Shown: piece after piece, positions 11,654-23,781 of the stretch
Position numbering within the stretch: position 1 is the first letter of the stretch
How the letters are laid out: every line of letters starts with the position of its first letter
Assembly: GCA_943737045.1 (NCBI GenBank)
Contig: CALSFV010000064.1
Span: 372,001 to 436,000, forward strand
Direction: 5' to 3'
Source of the DNA: Parapristionchus giblindavisi
Lineage: Eukaryota > Nematoda > Chromadorea > Rhabditida > Diplogasteridae
DNA length: 64,000 nt
Position numbers and translations under genes: made by a program
The notes under the pieces: generated by a model
Seen by the model: only the letters and a program-made list of their open reading frames with translations
Told to the model about the DNA's origin: nothing
The model's database searches: none

Positions 11654-14600
11654 GTGGATTGATTCATGGATGTTATTATACAAACTGGGCTATCTACAGG
11701 GCGGAACCGCATAAGGTAAATAGATTAAAATTGTAACTGATAATGTTTATTTTAATATGATTGTCAGTTCACCCCTGAGAAAGTTCCAATCGGCCTATGT
11801 ACTCATATATTCTACGCGTTTGCTGCGATAAATGCCGGAACATTCGAGGCTAGGTGAGATGACTCACTATTGGAGTTTGTTGCCATTTTGATAGATAATA
11901 ATTGTTTGACACTCTCATTTTCTCGGAACAATGTCAATTGACATTGTCATATCTACTGAAAATCTTTCAGACTGACAGACGAATGGTCAGACGTAGGACT
12001 GAAGAACATTGAGGGAATCAATAATCTCAGGAACAAGTAGGTTCAGCAATTTATAGAAATATAAAATATATGAATCGTTTGTTCAGCAGTTTCACCTGAG
12101 AATTCATGAAGATCTTTTGTTGTGGTTTATCAATTTCATAAACGCATCAGAATGTGTAGTTTTATTTCATAATTAATTATTCTTTTAAAAACATTGTAGA
12201 CAGACAGGTCTGAAGACGCTATTATCATTTGGAGGATGGACTGAATCTCAATCAGGAATATATTCGGTAATCTATGAATGGATTTGAAACTTTTGGCCGA
12301 AACACTGGATCTTTTTTATCTCTAGATATTAAGTCTTTACATAGTTTCTTTTCTAACACAACCTACTTTAAAACCATTCTTTCATTATTTTAACTCTAAT
12401 TTTTCACTAATGAGAGAGGAATATCTTTGGCCTCATCAGTTTGACTACAGTAACTTTGTATCATTGTAGACAATGGCACGAGATCCTTCGAAGAGAAAGA
12501 AGTTTGTGGAATCCGCCTGGGCATTAGCTAATCGGTGATTCATTCATTGATGATAACCTTTTTGCATATTTATTTAAAAAAAAAACCTAAATTCATTTTT
12601 TTCAGTTTCGGTTTTGACGGCATCGATCTCGACTGGGAATATCCGTCTCACGCAGATCGAGCGAATTTCGTGGCTATTATCAAAGTACAGTAATCAATGC
12701 AGATACCGTAATCCTTCCTGTCGTTGTAGGAGTTAAAAGACGCTTCGGGCGGCAAATTGGTTACGGCGGCGGTTTCAGCCGGAAAAGAGAAAATAGACGC
12801 GGGATACGATGTGCAAGGATTTGAACCGTCAGTAAATTGTTGATTATTTTTTTAGAAAAAATCTTTCCCCTGAATTTTTCCATGTATGCTATAAATTATT
12901 TTTATATTTCCTGACAATCGATAGTTCAAAGTAATCAATAATTGCAGTCATATCGATCTACTTTGTGTAATGGCCTATGACTTCCATGGAGGATGGGAAC
13001 AAGTTGTAGGACATCATGCGGCGTACTCTGAAGCTGTAAGTACAATTATTTTATAATGATTGATTGCCTCAGAAGTTCTAGTTATAGCCCAATTAATTTG
13101 AAATGGTAATAATCAATCTCAATCAAGGGAAGTATGAGCATCTATATATTATTATGTAGTAGAGTGATTATCAATTCATATCCAATATTCCATCGGATAA
13201 TTTCACACTGAATAAATTTCAACAATCGCCAAAACGAATTTTAGATTAATCTCCATGGATGTTTTTTGTGCTAAATTTCTTTATTATCGAAATCACTTTA
13301 ATCTATTTTATAATTAGAGTCAATGCAATCACTTATAACACGCTATCTTAGAAAATCGACATAGGTGCGGTATCGACGAAAAATAGATTTTTCTGTTTTA
13401 TGTGTGATAATTACAGGCTCAATGAGTGTAGTTCACTGGTACTTGGAAATTGTTTCCAATTGAAAATTTGCTTCAGGGGGTGACCACACAACGATTTGGC
13501 GCCTTTTCCTAAAAAGTTTATTTCGATGCCAATCGATTCTGGAATGGGCGCAATGGACTCCTTGGCTAATTCTAAGAAACTACTGCTAAGGAGAGTTTTT
13601 CGATCAAAGGTCAACGAACGCTGGAATTCGGGAATTTTCGTAATAATTTTCACATTAAATTAATTCTCACTATTTTCCCATGGAGAAAGTAAACTTTTTA
13701 TTTGCTCAATCGCTTCTGCATATTATATTACACCTTTAGTTTAAAAAGTGTAATTTATAAAAAATGGGAAATTTATGTACGAATCAATTTTGTTCGTTGG
13801 ACTTAATTGTGGTGAGGATTGGCGACGTTCCCTAAAAAGTTTATTTCGAATCCTATCGATTCGTGAGTGGGCGCATTAGAATTCTTGTCAAATTCTAAGA
13901 AACTATTGCTGAGGAAAGTTTTTCGATTAACGGTCAACGAACGCTGGAATTGGGAATTTTCGAAAAATAAAGTTTACATTAAATTAATTCTCACTATTTT
14001 CCCATGGCGAATGTAAACTTTTTATTTGCTCAATCGCTGCTACATAATATAACATATCTTCAGTTAAAAAAGTGTAATTTATAAAAAAATATAAATTTGT
14101 GTTCGAATCAATTTTGTCGTTGTTGTATGAATTATGGTCAGGAATTGTGGTAAGGGTAAGAATGCGAAATTTCCTAATCGATTTTTTGTCGCTTTTCTGC
14201 TAGTTTCGTGCGTATATCAACGCAATAAGACGGGTATTTGACTGTTCATCCGGTAGTTCGGAATGCAGCTGCAGTTGGGCAGTGTTGCTCTCTATTCTAA
14301 TCATCATTGTGATGTAATTTCTATTCTATTCACTTATTCGTATACGTGCTAAGATGTGTAGCAGCGATTGAGCAAATAAAAAGTTTACATTCGCCATGGG
14401 AAAATAGTGAGAATTAATTTAATGTAAACTTTATTTTTCGAAAATTCCCAATTCCAGCGTTCGTTGACCGTTAATCGAAAAACTTTCCTCAGCAATAGTT
14501 TCTTAGAATTTGACAAGAATTCTAATGCGCCCACTCACGAATCGATAGGATTCGAAATAAACTTTTTAGGGAACGTCGCCAATCCTCACCACAATTAAGT

Positions 14601-16766
14601 CCAACGAACAAAATTGATTCGTACATAAATTTCCCATTTTTTATAAATTACACTTTTTAAACTAAAGGTGTAATATAATATGCAGAAGCGATTGAGCAAA
14701 TAAAAAGTTTACTTTCTCCATGGGAAAATAGTGAGAATTAATTTAATGTGAAAATTATTACGAAAATTCCCGAATTCCAGCGTTCGTTGACCTTTGATCG
14801 AAAAACTCTCCTTAGCAATAGTTTCTTAGAATTAGCCAAGGAGTCCATTGCGCCCATTCCAGAATCGATTGGCATCGAAATAAACTTTTTAGGAAAAGGC
14901 GTCAAATCGTTGTGTGGTCACCCCCTGAAGCGAATTTTCAATTGGAAGCAATTTCCAAGTACCAGTGTACTCCATTCATGGAGCCTGTAATTATCACACA
15001 TAAAACAGAAAAATTCATTTTTCATCGATACCAAAAAATATTCCAGTTGTTGAATTCTCTCAGATAGTGTTTTTTATAGATATCAGCGATGGATCATTGG
15101 GCGAGCAAGGGTATACCTAAGAGGAAGCTCATAATGGGAATAGGCGCGTATGGTCGAGGATGGGTTGCTGACAGTTGCCAGTAAGTTTTTTTTTTATTTC
15201 TCTTAAAGGACATTTTCCCTTTTCTGTTCCCTGCCCACACTCTCAATCAATTTGTTGGCCGAAAAGTGCGAATTTGTTTAGATGTAATACTGTAGTTTGA
15301 ATACGGTACTTATCAATATAATGTCTTCTGTAGGAAAGGTACACCATCAAAGGGATTGGCACCAGCTCAACCATTTACTAGAGAAGCCGGAATTGCCAGC
15401 TCGTTTGAGGTTTCAGTCTTTCAATATCCAAAAAAGAGAGTGAAACTGAATAGTTAATCTTATTATTGACAGGTCTAATAATACCGTATATCATATTTAT
15501 CGTATTCAGCTTGATGCACTACATGGGAAATCAATCGATACTCCTGAGGGACCATACCTGGAAGTATCAATCAACGGCCAAAAAACATGCTATGGCTATG
15601 ATGATAGAAACGCGATTCTGAAAAAGGTAGGAAATCTGGCCCATGGCGCGCACCCAATGAACTACCGTAATTACCGTATTCGTAGATGGACTATATCAAG
15701 AAGGGGGGCTTCGGAGGAGCATTTACATGGACGATAGACTTTGATTCTGATGGATTCCCCGCCCACAAGGCTATCAAGTACGGTTGCTTATTTGTTCATT
15801 TATTAGAAACAAATAGATATTCTGAATTTGATGCGTCAGCGACAAAATATAATCTTATAATTGTTTGAAATCGATGATTGAAAAGAAAAATGAGTCATTA
15901 AATAGAAAAGAATATGTATATAAAATGATGAATGAAGAGAAAAAAATGAAATAATGCACCTTCTTATTCTCTTTTTGATCTATTCAGCAAATGCATTGTC
16001 TGACAGGTAAATTCCAATTTGAATTTCTTCTTTCCACAACAATTTAATAGAAATATATTTTAAATTGGAGGACTTGAATTGACTGCAATGATGTTCAATA
16101 ATTTCGAATTTCAAAGGAAACTCTTTGCTTCCCGCTATTTTTCAAAAAAATGAGGTGTTTGACCTAGGGAAAGCGGGGAAACTGATTGATTGGTTGATGC
16201 AAAGATGGATGCACTGCTTTCCGAATTGTAATTTACTAGGATTGTTTCAGGGATGGTCTATTGGGAGCACGACCAGAGCCTAATCCACCTACATCTAGAC
16301 CTGATCGTTTGAATACAACTCCCAAGAATAAGGTATGATAATATAGATTACAGTAACCTGTTAAATATCGAGGGCGGGAATGGTTACGGTGGCATATGAT
16401 GATTGATTGAATCAATAAATCACTGCGTTCACGAATTAAAACAATTTTTATTTATTTGTTTATTTATAGAATAGTACCAAAATATCAATATTATTTAAAA
16501 ATATTACTGTAGTTTTCATTGAAGGAACCGCTTCCCACTCCTGGACCTGAACCCAGTGGATCCTGTACCACAGGTGATTGCAATCATTATTGTCAAATTT
16601 ATCGATGCCATTTCGGTTCAAATATTAAATCGATAATTCAGGAGAAATGCGTGCGAATCCCGATAAGACCAAGTACTATCAGTGTCTCTATGGAGAATGG
16701 ATAGTAAGAGATTGCCCTCCCGGCACTGTCTTCGATCCAGCTACAAACAACTTTGTGTGGCCATGA
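11654..16766 (+). CDS. GH18 chitinase with C-terminal chitin-binding (CBM14-like) domain; 5' end incomplete
   Basis: Fifteen exons join in phase: 11654-11715, 11768-11853, 11971-12036, 12200-12266, 12470-12534, 12606-12684, 12730-12827, 12948-13035, 15080-15180, 15334-15409, 15510-15626, 15686-15777, 16251-16332, 16525-16573 and 16642-16766 (stop). The product hydrolyses beta-1,4 chitin and is expected to be secreted. Family landmarks in order are CYYTNWAIYR, LLSFGGW, the catalytic motif DGIDLDWEYP (proton donor is the last E), MAYDFHGGW, GIGAYGRGW and GAFTWTIDFDSDGF. A Pro-rich linker (PEPNPPTSRPD...PTPGPEPSG) leads to a short peritrophin-type domain with YYQCLYGEW and DCPPGTVFDPATN; the usual cysteine near its end is replaced (NNFVWP). 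The signal peptide exon was not found. Intron 13036-15079 contains a large palindrome, and intron 15778-16250 an internal leader exon. Could be a cht-type moulting or eggshell enzyme; the exact orthologue is unknown. Confidence 0.9.
13369..15032. mobile_element. 1.66 kb palindromic fold-back element in a chitinase intron
   Basis: Ends read GGTATCGACGAAAAATAG and its near inverse. Left arm is about 13369-14165, right arm about 14360-15032, unpaired centre about 190 bases. Each arm is itself a tandem pair of about 350-base units, so four units lie in > > < < order. Mirror-image 80-codon frames (13411-13653 minus and 14748-14990 plus, beginning MKIITKIPEFQRSL) differ at only about five residues, so the arms are nearly identical. 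No target-site duplication was readable and no transposase is present. Confidence 0.85.
15860..15953 (+). promoter_or_regulatory. putative internal promoter module (copy 1)
   Basis: Lies in chitinase intron 15778-16250. ATTGTTTGAAATCGATGA (15860-15877) is followed by TATATAAAA (15917-15925) and, 37 bases from the TATA start, an ATG. The same three parts at nearly the same spacing precede the ten-cysteine gene at 22749-22835. A conserved upstream box, a TATA box and a start codon together suggest transcription can start inside the chitinase gene. Confidence 0.55.
15954..16006 (+). CDS. cryptic or alternative signal-peptide exon inside the chitinase gene
   Basis: The ATG exon encodes MHLLILFLIYSANALSD plus the first two bases of the next codon, ending TGACAG before GTAAAT, a good donor. 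The peptide is a textbook secretion signal and is clearly related to the leader of the gene at 22833 (MRFIILFLICSSNAYK). Its splice phase matches chitinase exon 16251-16332, so splicing would give a secreted protein of about 90 residues carrying only the Pro-rich linker and chitin-binding domain. Alternatively it is the relic first exon of a duplicated small-protein gene. The join is inference. Confidence 0.5.
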
Positions 16767-17097
16767 TTTGTCATGTTTATGATGTTAATTGTACTATGAT
16801 ATTTATTTTGGTGATTAAAAATTTATCTTAATATGTATGGTTGTATTGAAAAAGCAGAATAGATAAATTTGAAAAAAATTAGTCCACGATAGAAATGTTC
16901 GTGTATGTCAATATACTGTATTAAAATTAATCAACCGCCGTGGTGTGACCGTAGTGAAACAACAGAAGGTTTATTGCAATTTTAAAGAATTCATGAGAAG
17001 ACCTCGAATGGGACTCTCACATTGTTGTTTTTAATATCATTCTCACCGTTTATCAATTGTTAAAACTGTTTTTAATCAATAACATAAGCCTCAGGTG

Positions 17098-19746
<2,649 letters not shown>

Positions 19747-20170
19747 ATGACGGGGGGTATCTGCCCTCATAAGTTCCGCCTACTATGCCTCGTCCCTTCT
19801 GATGTCAGTAACAATTTTATGTACTTGTGGTTCACACTTTTATTATTTATACTATTGATATAATTCCTTATTTCAAACGCACTCGATACCGTAATCTGTT
19901 TTAGAAAATCATTTTTTATGCAGTGTTGTTGTTGCTGTTTCCACTCCCCTGATCTCTATCTCAAATAGTACCCGGGAACGACTACAGTATACTGAGCAGA
20001 TTGAATGATTTCTGTATTCGTTATTTTCTCAGCAAAAATATTCTATTAATTGATATTCCAGTTTGTGTGTGATCTGTTGATTTTCTTTAATTTTCCATTT
20101 CCAATCATAATTGTCCCAGTTTTGCATGGATATGTTGATAATTCAAATTATTATTATTGGCGTTATGATG

Positions 20171-20176
20171 AATAAA
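20171..20176 (+). terminator. probable poly(A) signal of WDR5
   Basis: AATAAA about 425 bases after the WDR5 stop codon, in AT-rich sequence. It is the first clear canonical hexamer downstream. Confidence 0.45.
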
Positions 20177-20838
20177 TGACGATTGCACAACCAAGTTTGC
20201 TTTCTTTCATTTATTTTCTCAAAAATCTCGACGGAATCGTGATATCCTTTTTTTCCATTTTAATAATAATAATATTATTATTATTTTATTCCTTCAAATG
20301 AACGCATAGGGATATGATCGGGAATATTTTTCCAATCGATATTCTTTATTTGGCTGACAATGAGTAGTCTGTATATTACTTTTTGCTTTACAAAGCAACA
20401 TAATATTTTACTCCGGTTATCTACGAAATCCTTACAATTAGTACATCTGAAAATATACAACGGTCATAGTTATATTATTTGAAATTTACTAAAATATTCG
20501 GGGGTTCATTACCTTTTACCGAATCTGTTTTACCGAATTTATCTGAATTCATATTTAATATAGCGTCCTTTTTTTCTAAAGACTGAATATAACTTCCGTT
20601 TATTTTTTATTTAATTTATTGATTAACCTTTGAAATTTAATAATATATTTTATCGACATGCTCATTGTCAGCATGAAACAATACATGTGGGTGAAGCAAA
20701 AATAAATAAATAAATCACAGAAAAACTCTCGATAGGGATTGATCTTGAAGAGGGTACGATTAGTAGAAATTGGGTATCATAGAAGAAAGTGATAGAATGG
20801 GGTAGAAGGAGGGGAGTCTCTTTGTTGCGTTTTTTGTC

Positions 20839-21042
20839 CCGGAAATAGCACTCGAAAAAATGAAAAGGGTGTCAATTTTGTCCTCTTGCAAATAGCATAC
20901 AATGTTCCCTGACTAGTTAGAGACTTTAAACTTGATTTTTGGGTTAGAGTCCACGCTGTAAAAAAAACAAAACTGAGATATTTGCTTTTTACAATGCTAT
21001 TTACAAGAGGAAAAAAATAACACCTTTTTCTGCTATTTCCGG
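20839..21042. mobile_element. short inverted-repeat element
   Basis: Left end CCGGAAATAGCACTCGAAAA and right end TTTTTCTGCTATTTCCGG are inverted copies, and CCTCTTGCAAATAGCAT pairs with ATGCTATTTACAAGAGG further in. About 200 bases in total, non-coding. Confidence 0.6.
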
Positions 21043-21439
21043 AAAATTAACACCACAATAGATATTAGGTTGTCTCATAAGTCCCTGCCTTTTGTTATGA
21101 TTTTGATTTTTTTAAATGATTTTTTTTCTTTTTTCTTGTAAAACGCTTGAACTTCGCCCAATCTTCTGTAATCTTTTTGCATATTCATATTTCATAAGAT
21201 CAACATTGAACTTTACAAAATAATTCCTTAAACTCACCAACTTCTCAAATTGCACATGTTCATATCCTTTCATATCTATTCTCTTTTGCTTATTTTCTGC
21301 ACCATTTTTTTTCAATGTTCAATAACAACTGTAAACATGATTTCTGGAAAATTGCCTGTAGCGTCGCAATGCCCTTCTCTCTCTCGCTCCCTCCCTTTCT
21401 CTCCCTCTAGCTGCTCGATCGGCCTCCTTTTCCTTCCCT

Positions 21440-21442
21440 TCA

Positions 21443-21488
<46 letters not shown>
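21440..21488 (+). repeat. (TC)n microsatellite
   Basis: An uninterrupted run of TC dinucleotides; the RE/ER-type open frames across it are artefacts of the repeat. Confidence 0.95.
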
Positions 21489-21490
<2 letters not shown>

Positions 21491-21673
21491 CTACGCAGTA
21501 ATCTCGATTGGACTTTTTCTCTAAACATAGAAATTCATTTTTGCTACGCTCGTTACAAATATACAAGTGTATTATTTGGAACAAATTATTTTTATGTAAA
21601 AAGCTAATTTTCCTTTTGCTATCTTCCTTTTATGTATTTATTTTATTTCCATCAAGCATAATGAGCAGGAGTG

Positions 21674-22025
21674 ATGGCGCACTAAAAAATAGTGGAAAAC
21701 GGAAAAGGGCGACTTTCCAGGGTCTAAAAAAGTACACTGGAAAACCGAAAATTTGAATTCGCGGGCGCGAAAAAAGGTGCCGGAATTCAAATTATGACCT
21801 TCTAAATGTGATTTTCTGCGGTTTTGAGAAGGATTTTAAGTAGGAATTCAAGTTCCAATGCTTCTAAAGGCGGAAAAATTAAATTTGGGCTCAGAATTTG
21901 AATTGTCGCACCTTTTCGCGCCCGCGAATTCAAATTTCGAGTTTCCATTTTCGGTTTTCCAGTGTACATTTTTAGACCCTGGAAAGTAGACATATTCCGT
22001 TTTCCACTATTTTTTAGTGCGCCAT
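21674..22025. mobile_element. 352-bp MITE with GAGTG target duplication
   Basis: Begins ATGGCGCACTAAAAAATAGT and ends with its inverse. GAGTG stands directly on both sides (21669-21673 and 22026-22030). Arms of about 150 bases remain pairable (CCAGGGTCTAAA, CACTGGAAAACCGAAAAT, GAATTCGCGGGCGCGAAAA). No coding capacity. Confidence 0.85.
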
Positions 22026-22056
22026 GAGTGTGAAAAAAAGAGTAGATGGATTTCCG

Positions 22057-22120
22057 TCGCATAAGGCGATTTCGGTTTTGGCACGGTGGCAGGGCCAAAA
22101 CCGAAATCGCCTTATTCGAC
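22057..22120 (+). repeat. near-perfect hairpin with 21-bp core stem
   Basis: ATAAGGCGATTTCGGTTTTG (from 22061) pairs perfectly with its complement ending at 22115 over 21 bases, with a 13-nt loop CACGGTGGCAGGG. The stem extends by about five further pairs with one mismatch (GTCGC/TCGAC). It lies just outside the MITE at 21674-22025. It could be a tiny palindromic element or a transcribed hairpin RNA. Confidence 0.8.
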
Positions 22121-22748
22121 AAAACCGAAGGAGAATATGAAATCATGCTGCCAGCCATGCATAGCATAGGCACTCCTTGTCATGGAATTGTGAAGACCAG
22201 TTTCCATATTTTCCAGGGAAGAGACTACACTGCCGTTCAATGCTACTGATCAGTTGAAAAAAATTGTTTATCACGTTTACATAGGTGCCATGTTTCGGAG
22301 ACTTATAGTTAGAGGAATACGGGGAGTACTCCTTAATCGAAGAGACGCTTTTTGAGATTCATGGGACACCCTTTTTTTCGGAAGAATTCAGCGTACTTAC
22401 AATTAGAGAATGCCCAGTTTCCGCTTCTCACACTTTTCCTCCTTGAATCGAGTGTTCTCACTGTCAGGAGTTAGTTCCTGTTCGATATAGCATTATTTCC
22501 ACTTATTTCCCCAACAATAATTTCTTTTCTACCAGGATTCGACGGCATTGCAAATTTTTTGAAACCTTAATACTCAAACCCACTTTACTCACACTTTACC
22601 CTTGTCAAAGCACCTTCATCAAGAAAGAAGAATATGTGAAAAAAAACTTCCGTTTATATTGGCTCCCTTCTTGATTCAACTAAAAGCCTCATCAAGTGAA
22701 ACGACGAGACGATAAACAATGACATTATTCTATAACAATATGATGACA

Positions 22749-22832
22749 ATTGTGTGAAATCGATGACAGCGAAGTAAAATGTATATTATATGTTATATAA
22801 AAGGCGAGGGTTTGAAAGAAAAGAGCGTAATA
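22749..22832 (+). promoter_or_regulatory. putative promoter module (copy 2) of the ten-cysteine gene
   Basis: ATTGTGTGAAATCGATGA (22749-22766), then TATATAAAA (22794-22802), then ATG at 22833. It matches the module inside the chitinase gene at 15860-15956 in order and spacing. A third copy of the upstream box only (ATTGTATGAAATCGATAA) is at about 24087. Confidence 0.6.
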
Positions 22833-23781
22833 ATGCGTTTTATTATTCTCTTTCTGATTTGTTCATCCAATGCATACAAGGAAGGACATTGGAATCATAA
22901 CAGTATGAAAAGTTGTCCGTTCAGGTAGATTAGCCAACTTTTGGTTATTCATTTCATAATATATAATTATTTTCCTGACGACGAAATATTCTCGACAATA
23001 ACATTTTTTGACGAAATTTAAAAAAAAAAACAAGAACTATTCATGATCGTTCATCACAACTATTCATATAGATGTACCGATGAATGTGTTTATACTTATG
23101 GGACAAATGATAGACGAAGGTTTTTTACCTGTGGCGATGGTAATCTTTCAATCATTTTATTTGTTTAAAAAGTTGATGATTTTTTTTTACAAACAGGCTG
23201 TATGGTACATTGTTCACAAGAAATGGACTCGGAATATATCAGATTCAATAAAACGGAAATGGACTGTTTTCTAGAGTACGGTCACAACTGTTTATATTTT
23301 ATTCATTTATCATACTTCACAAAGATGTTTCTACAAGTAAAATAGGATTGAGTCAATGATGTAGGTTGAATGAGGCACTAGCGGCAAGAGTGCATAATTT
23401 CGTATAGATAACACTGACATCGCGACAACGAAGTTATATGACATTACGTTTAAAAAAAGGAAATCCAAATTGCTAGATAATTAATAATTTGCTTTAAAAA
23501 AAATAATAACTAGAAAGAACAGAAAGCATAATAATTCAAATAATAATGCAAATGTTTAAATTTTTTAGAGTTTTAGTTTTTCAGGTAATAAGACTACTTA
23601 TAGGTGCAATGTTGCTGCGATCAATGAGCATAGTGAGGAGGTTGGCAAGGCTAAAGATGTTTTTGATAAAGATAGATATATATTTTACTACGGATGTCCG
23701 GAGAAATGCTTTGCAAACAGAACAGTAGAGCTGTGGCAAGAACTTATTCAATCTCAGTTTGGGAGCAAGATTAATAATTAA
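22833..23781 (+). CDS. secreted ten-cysteine protein with two C-x3-C-x3-C motifs, 146 aa
   Basis: Four exons join in phase: 22833-22924, 23072-23139, 23197-23280 and 23585-23781. Residues 1-14 are a signal peptide (MRFIILFLICSSNA). The mature chain has C28/C32/C36 (CPFRCTDEC) and C51/C55/C59 (CGDGCMVHC), two matching C-x3-C-x3-C segments separated by 14 residues, then C77, C89 and a final C119-x3-C123 (YYGCPEKC). The spacing suggests a disulphide-pinned helical hairpin. Sequons NKT at 71 and 83 and NRT at 126 fit an extracellular protein. Blocks DRRRFFTCGDGC and DRYIFYYGCPEKC look like an internal repeat. The family is not recognised; by analogy it could be a secreted effector or defence-type peptide, but nothing in the sequence proves that. 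The promoter and leader exon resemble those inside the chitinase gene. Confidence 0.8.

Larger units (their letters stand above)
19747..22832. other. WDR5 3' region and repeat-rich intergenic stretch
   Basis: The WDR5 3' UTR probably runs to about 20190. Beyond it lie an inverted-repeat element (20839-21042), a mariner-like end sequence TTAGGTTGTCTCATAAGTCC (21065-21084) without a visible partner, a (TC)n microsatellite (about 21447-21487), a MITE (21674-22025), a hairpin (22057-22120), and the promoter of the next gene. No other exon chain was found. Confidence 0.5.
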
